Assembly: GCF_019396385.1 (NCBI RefSeq)
Contig: NZ_JAHKRN010000017.1
Span: forward strand, 62,001-126,000
DNA: 64,000 nucleotides
Reading direction: 5' to 3'
Source of the DNA: Nonomuraea harbinensis
GTDB taxonomy: Bacteria; Actinomycetota; Actinomycetes; Streptosporangiales; Streptosporangiaceae
The notes below the pieces were generated by a model. That model was given only the letters and a program-made list of their open reading frames with translations. It had not been told where the DNA came from and did not search any database. This document shows, piece after piece, positions 41,556 through 50,730 of this stretch; the stretch's first letter is position 1; each line of letters opens with the position of its first letter. The position numbers were made by a program, and so were the translations under genes.

Positions 41556-43121
41556 ATGGCCAACCTCGCCGTGATGCTCGAAGGCGCCGCCGCCACTCAC
41601 CCCGACCGCGTGGCGGTCATCCAGGGTGATTCAGAACTCTCGTACCGGGACGTGGACGCGGCCGCGCGGAGAGTCGCCGGCGTGCTGGTCTCGGCGGGGA
41701 TCCGTCCCGGTGACAGGGTGGCGTTCTCATGCCCCAACGTCGCGGAGTTCCCGATCGTCTACTACGGCATCCTCAAGGCGGGCGCCGCCGTCGTACCGCT
41801 GAACGTGCTGCTGCGCGGCCGTGAGATCGCCTATCATCTCGCCGACTCCCGGGCCAAGGTCTACATCGCCCATCGCGGCACCGCGGCGCTCCCCATCGGC
41901 GAGGAAGCCCTGGAAGGATTCCGGGCCACCGAGAGCTGCGAGCGGCTCTTCCTGGTCGGCGCCGAGCCCGGGGCCGTCCCCGAGGGCGCCGACCGGCTTG
42001 AGGACGCGATGGCCGACGTCCGCGACGTGTTCGACACGGTCGAGGTGGACGACGAGGAGACCGCCGTGGTCCTCTACACCTCCGGCACGACCGGTCAGCC
42101 CAAAGGGGCCGAGCTCCGCCACAGGAACATGCGTGACAACGCGTACTCGGTCTCCAAGGTGTTCGCGTGCGACGCCGCGCGTCCCGACACGTACCTGGCC
42201 GTGCTTCCGCTCTACCACAGCTACGGGCAGACCGTCGTGCAGAACATCGGGTTCGCCTTCGGCGGCACCATCGTCATGCTGCCGCGGTTCGACGCGCAGG
42301 AGGCGCTGGAGCTGATGCGGCGCCACCGGGTCACGTTCTTCTCCGGCGTGCCGACCATGTACTGGGGGCTGATGGCGGCGGCGAACGAGTCCGTCGACGT
42401 GGCGCAGGTCGCCCGTGATCTACGCGTCGCCAACTGCGGCGGCGCGCCGCTCCCGGTCGAGATGCACCGGCGTTTCGAAGAGCGGTTCGGCGTGACCATC
42501 CTCGAAGGCTACGGACTGTCGGAGACCTCGCCGGTGGCTTCGTTCAACCCCTTCGGGCGCGAGCCGAAGGTCGGGTCCATCGGCGTGCCGATCCCGGACG
42601 TCGAGATGAAGCTGATCGGCGACGACTGGTCGGACGTCGATCCTTCGCCGGGCACGGTGGGGGAGATCGCGATCAGGGGCCACAACGTCATGAAGGGCTA
42701 CTTCGGGCGGCCGGAGGCCACCCGCGCCGTCATCAGGGACGGGTGGTTCCGCACCGGCGACCTCGCGCGCAGGGACGAGGACGGCTACTACTTCATCGTC
42801 GACCGGTCCAAGGACCTCATCATCCGAGGGGGCTACAACGTCTATCCCCGTGAGGTGGAAGAGCTCCTCATCCAGCATCCCCGCGTGTCCCTGGCGGCGG
42901 TCGTCGGCGTCCCCCACGAGGCGCTGGGCGAGGAGGTCATCGCGGTGGTGGTCCGCGAACCCGGGGCGGACGTCACGGAGGAGGAGCTCGTCGCCTGGGG
43001 GAAGGAGCGGCTGGCCGCCTACAAGTACCCCCGTCAGGTGCGCTTCGTGACGGAGATGCCGCTGACCTCGACCGGCAAGATCCTCAAGCGGGAGCTGAAG
43101 GAGATGATGGCCGGCGCCTGA
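41556..43121 (+). CDS. Long/medium-chain acyl-CoA synthetase (AMP-binding, class I adenylate-forming)
   Basis: A 521-residue ANL-superfamily ligase. The P-loop-like A3 motif is VVLYTSGTTGQPKGAEL; A5 is EGYGLSETSP; A7 is GWFRTGDLARRDEDGY; A8 is DRSKDLIIRGGYNVYPREVE; and the catalytic A10 lysine is in STGKILKREL. It activates a carboxylic acid to the acyl-AMP and then the CoA thioester. AGGAGG lies five bases before ATG 41556. In this island it could activate the acid produced by hydrolysis or taken up by the ABC importer. It ends at the hairpin 43128-43163. Confidence 0.95.
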   Translation: MANLAVMLEGAAATHPDRVAVIQGDSELSYRDVDAAARRVAGVLVSAGIRPGDRVAFSCPNVAEFPIVYYGILKAGAAVVPLNVLLRGREIAYHLADSRAKVYIAHRGTAALPIGEEALEGFRATESCERLFLVGAEPGAVPEGADRLEDAMADVRDVFDTVEVDDEETAVVLYTSGTTGQPKGAELRHRNMRDNAYSVSKVFACDAARPDTYLAVLPLYHSYGQTVVQNIGFAFGGTIVMLPRFDAQEALELMRRHRVTFFSGVPTMYWGLMAAANESVDVAQVARDLRVANCGGAPLPVEMHRRFEERFGVTILEGYGLSETSPVASFNPFGREPKVGSIGVPIPDVEMKLIGDDWSDVDPSPGTVGEIAIRGHNVMKGYFGRPEATRAVIRDGWFRTGDLARRDEDGYYFIVDRSKDLIIRGGYNVYPREVEELLIQHPRVSLAAVVGVPHEALGEEVIAVVVREPGADVTEEELVAWGKERLAAYKYPRQVRFVTEMPLTSTGKILKRELKEMMAGA

Positions 43122-43127
43122 GACGCC

Positions 43128-43163
43128 GCAAGGGCCGCGCGGGCGGAACCGCGCGGCCCTTGC
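43128..43163. terminator. Bidirectional hairpin terminator
   Basis: A perfect 15-bp stem (arms GCAAGGGCCGCGCGG and CCGCGCGGCCCTTGC) with a 6-nt loop between the convergent CoA-ligase and hydrolase genes. Confidence 0.85.
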
Positions 43164-43180
43164 CGTCCGTTCGGCGGGCT

Positions 43181-44092
43181 CTACCGGGGGCGCCGCGCCG
43201 GCAGTCCTTCGGCCAGCGCGCTGCCCGCCTCCTCCAGGTACGTCTGACAGGCCGGCACGGCGGGCGCGAGCCCGATCACGGGGTGGATCTGGCCCCGGGC
43301 CTCGATGACCACCGTCTCGACCCCGGCGTCGCGGAGCCGGTCGGCGAGGGCGAGCCCTTCGTCGCGGAGCGGGTCGTACTCGGCGACCATGAGCACCGTG
43401 CGTGGCAGCCCGGTCAGATCGGCGACCGCCGGGTCGGGCGCTCCCGAGGCGTGCTCGTCCTCGGGGCCGAGGTAGAGATCCCACATCCAGGCCATCTGGG
43501 AACGGCGCGGAATGTGGTCGTCGCCCATGGCCCGCCAGGACGGCGAGTCCATCCGCCGGTCGACCGGGGGGCAGGCGAGGAACAGCCCGGACAGCTCGGC
43601 GCCGGTCTGGAGAGCGGCGCCGAGCACGACGTGCGCGCCCGAGCTCTCACCCGCGAGCAGGAGCCGCCCCGCGTCCACGCCGTGCTCGCCGGCGGCGGAC
43701 GGAAGCCAGCGCAGCACCTCCAGCACGTCCTGCACCGCTGCCGGATGCGGATACTCCGGGGCGAGGCGGTACTCGACGGACAGCACGGCGCACCCGGTCG
43801 CCAGCGCCAGCCGGCGGCACGTCTCGTCGGCGGAACCGACGCTGCCGAGTATCCAGCCACCGCCGTGCGCGAAGACGACGACGGGCGGCGTGCCCTCGGC
43901 GGCAGGCCGGTAGAGCCGCACCGGCACACCGCCGGCCGGCCGGGTGGCCAGGTCGACGACGCCGGCCACGGGGGTCACCACCGGCCGTGGCCGGGAGGCC
44001 ATGACGCTCCGCGCCTTCTCCAGGCCGACCTGGTCGAGCGGCGGGGCCGCGTTCGTCGCGTCGAGGATCGCCCGGGCGGCAGGGTCGATCAT
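43181..44092 (-). CDS. Alpha/beta hydrolase, hormone-sensitive-lipase family
   Basis: A 303-residue esterase. The HSL oxyanion motif HGGGW is in VVVFAHGGGWILGS; YRLAPEYPHPAA is the conserved family segment; the nucleophile serine is in LAGESSGAHV; the acid is in AEYDPLRDEG and the histidine in GQIHPVIGL. The family hydrolyses short esters and lactone-like compounds. It overlaps the upstream LLM monooxygenase gene by 4 bp (ATGA), so oxygenase and hydrolase are made together: the expected order if the oxygenase inserts oxygen to give an ester or lactone. Confidence 0.93.
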   Translation of the reverse strand: MIDPAARAILDATNAAPPLDQVGLEKARSVMASRPRPVVTPVAGVVDLATRPAGGVPVRLYRPAAEGTPPVVVFAHGGGWILGSVGSADETCRRLALATGCAVLSVEYRLAPEYPHPAAVQDVLEVLRWLPSAAGEHGVDAGRLLLAGESSGAHVVLGAALQTGAELSGLFLACPPVDRRMDSPSWRAMGDDHIPRRSQMAWMWDLYLGPEDEHASGAPDPAVADLTGLPRTVLMVAEYDPLRDEGLALADRLRDAGVETVVIEARGQIHPVIGLAPAVPACQTYLEEAGSALAEGLPARRPR

Positions 44093-45243
44093 GAACCGGT
44101 GGCGGCGGACCGCTGCTCGACCACGTCGCGGTAGGGGACGGCGGAAGGCTCGCGGTCGCCGAAAGTCTGGATCGTCGGCAGCACGTCCTTGGCGAAGAGC
44201 CGCATGCTGGTCTCGACCAGGTCGAACGGCATGTCGCCGAAGCTGTGCAGCGTGATGAGGTGGCCGACGTCGGCGACCTCCTGGAGCTCGCGGATCTGCT
44301 CGGCAACCGATTCCGGGGACCCGAACAGGCCCGCCGAGGCCTGGTCCTCGTAGCCCTTCTTGACGACGAGGGCACGCTCGTCGTCGGTGGCGTCGGGCAT
44401 GAAGTACTCCGAGCCGAGCTTGTCGTAGTGCCAGGTGGTCATCGCGCTGGTCTTCCGCCAGTACTGCTCGCCGATCTCCCTGGCGCGCTCGTCGTCCTCA
44501 TGGACGTACACGGTGGTGGCGATCGCCGAGGTCGAGGCCGGCCAGCCGTGGCCCGACCGGATCTCGTTGAACGCGCCCAGTTGCTCGCGCAGCGCATCCC
44601 ATCCCCGGTAGTTGGTGAAGAGCGGGGCCGCGCCGCTGTCGGCTGACATGGTCATGGACTCCGGGGAGGCCCAGGTCATCAGCAGGTTCTCGGTGAGATC
44701 CGGGCTGAGCGGGCGCGGCCGGATGCTGGTGCGGGGGATCCGGAAGTGCTCGCCGTCGAAGGAGAAGAACTCCTGGGTCAGCGCGAGCCGCACGATCTCC
44801 AGGCATTCGAGCATCCGCTCCCGCGAGGTCTCGTACGGCACGCCCAGGGTGTTGTACTCGCGGGCCGCGAAGCCGCGCCCGACGCCGATGTTGAGCTTGC
44901 GGCCGTCGAGCAGGACGTCGAGGATCGCCAGGTTCTCCGCCAGCTTCAGCGGCTCGTGCCACGGCAGCACCAGCACCATCGTGCCCAGATCGATCCGCTT
45001 CGTGCGCCCCGCGATGTACGACAGGATCTGCGTGGGATTCGCCGTCATCCCGTACGGGGAGAAGTGGTGCTCGATCGTCCAGAACGAGTCGAACCCCAGC
45101 GGCTCCACCAGATCGGCCATCGCGATCTCACGGCGGAACTGGTCGGCATCGGACACCGGGTAGCTCTTGTCGAAGTGACCTTGACGCGTTCGCTCTTCGA
45201 ACTCTGTGACGTTGCCGAACCAGGACGAAACTCCTACCTTCAC
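44089..45243 (-). CDS. Luciferase-like (LLM-class) flavin-dependent monooxygenase, copy 1
   Basis: A 384-residue TIM-barrel bacterial-luciferase-fold enzyme. Key segments are FDSFWTIEHHFSPYGM, LGTMVLVLPWHEPLKLAENL, RKLNIGVGRGFAAREY and the C-terminal GSPESVAEQIREL. The family uses FMNH2 or F420H2; a flavin reductase at 50731 argues for FMNH2. It is almost a duplicate of the gene at 51369, but in opposite orientation. GTG 45243 with GAGGTG upstream matches the equivalent start in copy 2; the frame is open further upstream without homology. It is coupled to the HSL hydrolase by a 4-bp overlap. Confidence 0.93.
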   Translation of the reverse strand: MKVGVSSWFGNVTEFEERTRQGHFDKSYPVSDADQFRREIAMADLVEPLGFDSFWTIEHHFSPYGMTANPTQILSYIAGRTKRIDLGTMVLVLPWHEPLKLAENLAILDVLLDGRKLNIGVGRGFAAREYNTLGVPYETSRERMLECLEIVRLALTQEFFSFDGEHFRIPRTSIRPRPLSPDLTENLLMTWASPESMTMSADSGAAPLFTNYRGWDALREQLGAFNEIRSGHGWPASTSAIATTVYVHEDDERAREIGEQYWRKTSAMTTWHYDKLGSEYFMPDATDDERALVVKKGYEDQASAGLFGSPESVAEQIRELQEVADVGHLITLHSFGDMPFDLVETSMRLFAKDVLPTIQTFGDREPSAVPYRDVVEQRSAATGS

Positions 45244-45305
45244 CGCACACCTCAATCGTTCGTGGACCCGGGCGACAGTGCGACCATACGCAGGATCCCC
45301 ATTTC

Positions 45306-45319
45306 TGAGCAAGTGCTCA
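45306..45319 (-). promoter_or_regulatory. TetR regulon palindrome, site 3
   Basis: Perfect palindrome TGAGCA-AG-TGCTCA, 63 bp before the LLM copy 1 start, at the expected -35 region of a TATGGT -10 on the minus strand. Confidence 0.7.
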
Positions 45320-45899
45320 TTTAGGTTCGCTGAGCAGGGCGGCGATGAGCTGGGCAGAGGTCCGATCCCTGACCTGATCGGGTGAAGATCTGCGAGGCCG
45401 GGTCGTCTCCGCGCCGGATTCGGAAGATGTCGGACGTGGCGGGTGAGGGTGGTGCTCTCCGTGCCCCGCCGGAGAGGCCGCCGCGCGGTGATCGAGGCCT
45501 CGCGGGCGGTTCCGGCGGTGCGGGCGCGGTTCCGGCCTGCCGGGACGCCGGCGGCTTCCTTGTGGTCGATCGATCAGGGAATAGCCGAGTTGTGGCATTC
45601 CCGCCGGTCGGCGGCCTGGGGCGGGGGTTCCGGCGCGTGGCGCTTCGGGGGCCGGGCTCGATCGTGCGGTCCGGAAAGGGCCTACCGGGTGATCTGCATG
45701 CCGGTCCGGCGCGCCGCTATTCGATCTCGGACCTCGGTATGTGGTCCGGCTGCCTCCGGTGGGCCGGCACCGGCGCGGATGGCGTCGTGGCTGGGCATTC
45801 GCTCAGTGATGGGCGGGATCCTGGGCGGCCCTTGATGCTTCTGTTATGTGGGTTCGCCTGGGACGCATGCTTGACGCGAGATATCGGTCACACCTAGCG
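45320..45899. other. 580-bp spacer without a recognisable gene
   Basis: Open frames exist on both strands (for example 45382-45897 plus and 45317-45598 minus), but their translations are Arg/Gly/Pro-rich and show no known motif. The segment separates the divergent monooxygenase and ABC importer units. I see nothing coding; a small RNA or decayed gene cannot be excluded. A candidate promoter for the importer, TTGACG (45871) with TAGCGT 18 bp on, ends it. Confidence 0.5.
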
Positions 45900-45913
45900 T
45901 TATCACTCGCTTA
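45900..45913 (+). promoter_or_regulatory. TetR regulon palindrome, site 4, at the ABC importer promoter
   Basis: TTATCA-CT-CGCTTA; the right half read in reverse is TAAGCG. It directly follows the candidate -10 TAGCGT (45895), so a bound repressor would cover the transcription start. Confidence 0.55.
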
Positions 45914-45969
45914 GGAAATCTCGCCTCAGGTTGGGCGCGGTGTGTCGCGCCAAAGGGAGATCGACGGCC

Positions 45970-46851
45970 GTGACCGATTTCATCAACAATGTACTAATAC
46001 CTGGCGCGGCGGGAGGAGCGACAGCCGGGCTCTTCGCCCTGGCTTTCGTGGTGATGTACCGGACGACCGGTGTCCTGAACTTCGCCCATGGTCAGCTGGT
46101 GATGCTGATGCCGCTGGGCGTGCTGGTCGTCAGCGACCTGTGGGGCCTTCCCGTGGTCTTGGGCCTGGTCGTCGCCGTGCTGGTCCTCGCGGCGGTGGTC
46201 CTCATGGAGGAACGCGTGGCCATCCGGCCCTTCGTGCAGAGCGGCCACGCGATGCCGTGGATCCTGTCCACTCTCGGGTTCTCGGTGGTCCTCGCGGAGC
46301 TGATGGCCATCCCCTACCGGGCGCAGCCGGTGCGCTTCCCCTGGGGCATCTCGGCCAAGGCCCACGATCTCGGAGGCATCCAGGTCTCGTGGGCGGAGAT
46401 CGCGATCGTGGTCGCGTTCATCCTCCTGGTGGCCGCGCTCACCATCTTCGACCGGAGGACCACGACCGGCCTCCGCCTCCGCGCGGTCGCGCAGGACAAG
46501 GACGGCGCGGCCGCGATCGGGATTTCGCCCGGCGCCGCATCCCGGCTCAGCGCCCTCATCGCCGGCGGGATCGCCGCGATCACGGGACTTCTCATCGTCT
46601 CCACGCAACTGGTCTCGCCGGAGCTCGGCCTGACCTTCCTCTTCAACGGGTTCGTGGCAGCCGCGGTGGGAGGTCTCGACAGTCTGCACGGAGTGATCGC
46701 CGGTGGATTCATCGTCGGCATCGTCGGACAGACGGCGGCGACGTACATGGGAGGTAACTACGTGCAGATCGCCATGTTCTCCGTACTGCTGGTCGTGTAC
46801 CTGACCCGGCCGCACGGACTCTTCGGCCGAGCCAGCGTGCGTGCGGTATGA
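45970..46851 (+). CDS. Branched-chain-type ABC importer permease (LivH-like)
   Basis: A 293-residue permease of the LivH family with about eight helices. Hallmarks are FALAFVVMYRTTGVLNFAHGQL (NFAHG motif), RLRAVAQDKDGAAAIGI (the cytoplasmic coupling loop) and AAVGGLDSLHGVIAGGFIVG. The family imports branched-chain amino acids, amides, urea and many aromatic or aliphatic acids. The GTG start at 45970 follows AAAGGGAGA. Its stop overlaps the next gene by 4 bp (ATGA), and the operon continues through 50661. Confidence 0.93.
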   Translation: MTDFINNVLIPGAAGGATAGLFALAFVVMYRTTGVLNFAHGQLVMLMPLGVLVVSDLWGLPVVLGLVVAVLVLAAVVLMEERVAIRPFVQSGHAMPWILSTLGFSVVLAELMAIPYRAQPVRFPWGISAKAHDLGGIQVSWAEIAIVVAFILLVAALTIFDRRTTTGLRLRAVAQDKDGAAAIGISPGAASRLSALIAGGIAAITGLLIVSTQLVSPELGLTFLFNGFVAAAVGGLDSLHGVIAGGFIVGIVGQTAATYMGGNYVQIAMFSVLLVVYLTRPHGLFGRASVRAV

Positions 46852-48689
46852 GCGGCATGCCGGGCCTCGCCCAGCGGATGAACCGCGGGCTCCATGACGC
46901 CTCCGAGCGCGTGGCGGCCACCCCCTTCGGGCGGCCGGTCGTGCACGCACCCCTGGTCTTCGGGCTCCTCCTCGTCGCCTACGCGGTGCAGGGGCCGGGA
47001 TCGTTCGCCACCTACACGATCCTCACCATCCTCATCTACGGCATCGCCGTGCTGGGACTCAACATCCCGGCCGGGTTCGGCGGAGCGCTGTCGCTGGGGC
47101 AGGGCGCCAGTTTCGCGGTCGGTGCCTACACGGTCGGAGCGCTGACGGTCGACAACGGCTGGCCGTTCTGGGCCACCCTGCCCGTGGCCGCCCTCGTGGG
47201 CCTGGTGTTCGGGCTCGTGCTGGGCGCTCCGGCCGGTCGGCTGGGGGAGATCGGGCTGGCGCTCATCTCCCTGGGAGCCGTGCTCATCACGCTGGACCTC
47301 ATCGTGGCGCTCGACGGGATCACCGGCGGTGTCACCGGTCTGTCTCCCATCGGGCTGATCACCGGGTTCGGCGCGGAGCCGACGTACTCGCTCTGGCTGC
47401 TGCCGGTGCTCGTGACGGCCAGCGCCCTGGTGGCCTACCTGCTGCACTACGCCGTCCGGGTGTCGCTGATCGGCCGCTCGGCGATGGCGACCCGCGACGA
47501 GCCGATCGGCGCCACCGCGCTCGGCATCTCGGGGTACCGGTCCAAGGTCGTCACCTTCACCCTGGGGTCGGGGTTCGGCGCCTACGCCGGCGGGCTGTTC
47601 GCCTACATGGCGCAGTACATCTCGCCCGACGCCTTCACCGCCCACCTGAGCATCCTGCTGCTGGCGATGGTCATCCTGGGCGGGGCCGGCTCCATCTACG
47701 GGCCCCTGCTGGGCGCGGTGATCCTCGTACTCCTCCCACAGGCGCTGGCGGCGTACGCGCACGTGAACACCATCATCTACGGCGCCACCCTGATGGCGGT
47801 CGTGCTGCTGCGGCCGAGCGGCCTCATCTCCCGGACCGCCGCCCCGGTGCGCGACCGGCTGCGCGCCTCCGCGGACGATCCGTCCGGAGCCGAAGAGCGG
47901 GAGAAGCCCGAGCCGGCCGCGGCGGCGGAGCGGATCAGGAACGCCGGGCCGGACGCGGGCCTCCAGGTACGGGGGATCTCACGTTCGTTCGGCGGCCTCA
48001 AAGCACTCGACTCGGTCTCGCTCGGGGTGCGCCCCGGTGAGGTCCTCGCTCTCATCGGCCCCAACGGGTCGGGCAAGACGACAGTGATCAACGTGGTCAC
48101 CGGCCTGTATCCCGCCGAGGAGGGCCGGATCGTCCTCGACAGCGAGGACATCACCCGGCTCAAGGCCCGCCGCATCACCGAGCTGGGCGTGGCCAGGACG
48201 TTCCAGACTCCCAAGACGTTTCCCGGGCTGAGCGTCGCCGAGCACCTGTTCCTCGCCAAGCGGCTGCAGCCGCCGGGACAGGTGGTGGGCGAGGACCTCG
48301 ACCCGTGGGTGCGCCGCCTGCTCAAGCTCGGCGGGATCGACCCGGACGATCCGCGCATGATGGCCCGTGAGACCGGCCAGCTGGGGCACGGGCAGCTCCG
48401 GTTTCTGGAGATCGCCATGGCGATCCGCCACTCGCCGCGCCTGCTGCTGCTCGACGAGCCGGCGGCCGGGCTCTCGCAGATCGAGATGCAGGGGCTGGAG
48501 CAGGTCACCCGCGAGCTCGCGGACCTCGGGATCGCCGTCATCGTGGTGGAGCACCACCTCGATCTCGTCACCCGGCTGGCCGACCGCGTCGTCGTGCTCG
48601 AACTCGGCAAGGTCCTGTGGGAGGGCCGGCCGGACGAGCTGATGGACGCCGAGGCGGTCCGGGTCGCCTATCTGGGAGGTGCGGGATGA
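46848..48689 (+). CDS. LivM-LivG fusion: importer permease plus ATPase
   Basis: A 613-residue fusion. Residues about 20-325 are a LivM-type permease (LNIPAGFGGALSLGQGASFAVGAY, ILGGAGSIYGPLLGAV). After a charged linker, about 365-613 is a LivG-type ATPase: Walker A LIGPNGSGKTTVINVVTG, Walker B LLLLDEPAAGLS, H-loop VVEHHLDLV. The ABC signature reads LGHGQLRFLEIA instead of LSGGQ, a common LivG variant. Fusions of this kind are known in actinobacteria. Both ends overlap the neighbours by 4 bp. Confidence 0.94.
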   Translation: MSGMPGLAQRMNRGLHDASERVAATPFGRPVVHAPLVFGLLLVAYAVQGPGSFATYTILTILIYGIAVLGLNIPAGFGGALSLGQGASFAVGAYTVGALTVDNGWPFWATLPVAALVGLVFGLVLGAPAGRLGEIGLALISLGAVLITLDLIVALDGITGGVTGLSPIGLITGFGAEPTYSLWLLPVLVTASALVAYLLHYAVRVSLIGRSAMATRDEPIGATALGISGYRSKVVTFTLGSGFGAYAGGLFAYMAQYISPDAFTAHLSILLLAMVILGGAGSIYGPLLGAVILVLLPQALAAYAHVNTIIYGATLMAVVLLRPSGLISRTAAPVRDRLRASADDPSGAEEREKPEPAAAAERIRNAGPDAGLQVRGISRSFGGLKALDSVSLGVRPGEVLALIGPNGSGKTTVINVVTGLYPAEEGRIVLDSEDITRLKARRITELGVARTFQTPKTFPGLSVAEHLFLAKRLQPPGQVVGEDLDPWVRRLLKLGGIDPDDPRMMARETGQLGHGQLRFLEIAMAIRHSPRLLLLDEPAAGLSQIEMQGLEQVTRELADLGIAVIVVEHHLDLVTRLADRVVVLELGKVLWEGRPDELMDAEAVRVAYLGGAG

Positions 48690-49384
48690 GTGCCGCGCTC
48701 GTGGTGGAGAACCTCGGTGTCCGGTACGGCGGCGTGACGGCCCTGCGGGACGTCAGCCTCTCCGTGGACGAGGGCCAGATCCTCACGGTCCTCGGCGCGA
48801 ACGGAGCGGGCAAGACGTCGATGCTGCGGGGGATCAGCGGGCTGGTGTCGTCCACCGGGACCGTGACGCACCACGGCAGGACCCTCGGCCGCCTCGACGC
48901 CGCCGCCCGGGCCCGCGCCGGCCTGGGCCACGTACTCGAGGGGCGGCATGTCTTCCCCGACCTCACCGTCAGGGAGAACCTGCACCTCGGCTCGCTGCTG
49001 TCGCCCAAGCCCGCCGAGGGCGTCGAGAGAGCGCTGGCGCTGCTGCCCGAGCTGGAGGAGATGGCCGGCCGCAAGGCGGGCAGGCTCAGCGGCGGGCAGC
49101 AGCAGATGCTCGCGATCGCGCGCGCGATCAGCGGATCCCCGTCCGTCCTGCTGCTCGACGAGCCCACGAACGGCCTGGCTCCGATGCTGGTCCAGCGGAC
49201 GATCGACGTGATCGGCGCGATCCAGGAGCTCGGGGTGGCGGTGCTGCTGGTCGAGCAGCGCGTCGAAGTCGCCCAGGCCCTCGGCAGCGAGGTGCTCGTC
49301 CTGCAGCGCGGCGAGGTCGTCGGCACCGCGCACGGAACGGATGACGACCTCGAAGACCGTATCCACACCGCCTATCTGGCTTGA
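48686..49384 (+). CDS. ABC importer ATPase (LivF-like)
   Basis: A 232-residue ATPase: Walker A LGANGAGKTSMLRG, signature LSGGQQQMLAIARAI, Walker B VLLLDEPTNGLAP, switch histidine replaced by Gln in LLVEQRVEVA, which is usual for LivF. It pairs with the LivG domain of the preceding fusion to power the importer. ATG 48686 overlaps the fusion stop (ATGA). Confidence 0.95.
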   Translation: MSAALVVENLGVRYGGVTALRDVSLSVDEGQILTVLGANGAGKTSMLRGISGLVSSTGTVTHHGRTLGRLDAAARARAGLGHVLEGRHVFPDLTVRENLHLGSLLSPKPAEGVERALALLPELEEMAGRKAGRLSGGQQQMLAIARAISGSPSVLLLDEPTNGLAPMLVQRTIDVIGAIQELGVAVLLVEQRVEVAQALGSEVLVLQRGEVVGTAHGTDDDLEDRIHTAYLA

Positions 49385-49434
49385 CCCAACCCAACCGTCC
49401 GGTCATCGGGGACCTAGCAACACAGGAGAACAGG

Positions 49435-50661
49435 ATGAAAAGAGCGTTCAGGCGCGCCAAGCGTGGCGTCGCGCTCGCAGGGGCGGCGGTCCTCATGACC
49501 TCGTTCCTCGTCGCGTGCGGAGAGAGCGGTGACGGAGGCGGCTCCGGCGCCGCCGAGACCTACACCATCGGCTACGTGGGCGCGCTCACCGGACCGTTCG
49601 GCGCGTCCGGCGTGATCGCCCTGAACGGGCTCAAGGCGGGCGTGGACTACGTCAACACGCTCGACGGCCCGAAGTTCGAGCTGGTCAGCAGGGACACGAA
49701 GGGAGATCCGAGCGCAGGGGCCAACCTTGCCCGTGAGGTGGCCCAGTCGGGCGTGGGCGCGATCTACGCGGGCACGCAGGACATCGCGGCGATGCAGCCG
49801 GTGCTCAACCAGTACCGGGTGCTGGCCGCCGACGCCGGCGGGATCACGGCGATCCTCCCGAAGATCGGGGACGACAAGGAGTTCCCCTGGACCTTCTGCC
49901 CGAACCCGGCCTGTGGCCCCAACGGCATCGTGCCGCAGCTCCGGTTCGTCAGCGAGATCGGTGACGGCAAGGTCGGCGAGCTCTCCGACGCGGGCCCGTA
50001 CGGGGCCGGGATGACGGCACTGACCGAGAGCGTCGTCAAGGAGCAGTTCCCAGACATGGAGATCGTGCGGGAGTCCTTCCCGATCTCGGCGACCAGCGTC
50101 ACGTCACAGCTGCAGAAGCTCCGTGACGCGGGCGCGGAGACCCTCCTGCTGTGGACCTACGGGGCGCCGCTGGTCATGGTGATGCAGAACCTGGACCGCA
50201 TGGGCTGGTACCCCTACATCGGCGCGCCTCTGGGCGCCGGCGACCCGTCCGTGGTGGACGCCACGCCCGAAGGGCTCAAGGGCAAGATCGCGGCCGGCGG
50301 GATCGCGAAGACCCAGGTCCAGGGGAGCCAGAAGAGCGAGGTGGCCAAGGCGTTCTACGACGGCTACGCCAAGGCCGGCGGAGTCGACATCAACTCCTTC
50401 AAGTCCCTCGACACGGTCGGGTCCTACAGCTTCGACTGGGCCGTCGTCCTGCACGCGGCGATCAAGGGAGCCGGCTCCACCGAGCCCGAGAAGGTCAAGG
50501 ACTGGCTGACCGCCGGCAACACCGTGGAGGGAGCCCAGGGCCCCCTCACCTTCGGCAAGTCGGGTGAGGAGCGGATCGGTCTCAGCCTCGACGACACCAC
50601 CGTGTACGACCCGTCGCAGCCTTGCAGCGACGGGCAGTGCGCGCCGATGAAGACCCCGTAA
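49435..50661 (+). CDS. ABC importer substrate-binding lipoprotein (LivK/amide-acid binding family)
   Basis: A 408-residue type I periplasmic-binding-fold lipoprotein. The signal peptide holds RRAKRGVALAGAAVLMTSFL and the lipobox LVAC. Family features are TIGYVGALTGPFGASGVIAL and the ligand-cleft region PFGASG and YAGTQDIAAMQPVL. Two extra cysteine pairs (FCPNPACG and QPCSDGQCAP) suggest disulfides. Ligand cannot be read from sequence; genes around it point to an organic acid or ketone. ACAGGAGAACAGG precedes ATG 49435. A strong hairpin follows at 50672. Confidence 0.93.
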   Translation: MKRAFRRAKRGVALAGAAVLMTSFLVACGESGDGGGSGAAETYTIGYVGALTGPFGASGVIALNGLKAGVDYVNTLDGPKFELVSRDTKGDPSAGANLAREVAQSGVGAIYAGTQDIAAMQPVLNQYRVLAADAGGITAILPKIGDDKEFPWTFCPNPACGPNGIVPQLRFVSEIGDGKVGELSDAGPYGAGMTALTESVVKEQFPDMEIVRESFPISATSVTSQLQKLRDAGAETLLLWTYGAPLVMVMQNLDRMGWYPYIGAPLGAGDPSVVDATPEGLKGKIAAGGIAKTQVQGSQKSEVAKAFYDGYAKAGGVDINSFKSLDTVGSYSFDWAVVLHAAIKGAGSTEPEKVKDWLTAGNTVEGAQGPLTFGKSGEERIGLSLDDTTVYDPSQPCSDGQCAPMKTP

Positions 50662-50671
50662 CCGACACCCT

Positions 50672-50705
50672 CGCCCGGATGCCCTGACACCAGGGCATCC
50701 GGGCG
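50672..50705 (+). terminator. Hairpin terminator after the ABC importer operon
   Basis: A perfect 15-bp stem (arms CGCCCGGATGCCCTG and CAGGGCATCCGGGCG) with a 4-nt loop, 11 bp after the binding-protein stop. Flavin reductase and downstream genes may be read through or have their own promoter. Confidence 0.85.
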
Positions 50706-50730
50706 GCCGGCCTCAGCAGATTGGACTGTC

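Noticed and set aside
45382..45897. Frame of 171 codons in the island spacer
   Set aside because: Low-complexity Gly/Arg/Pro sequence, no ribosome site, no family resemblance.
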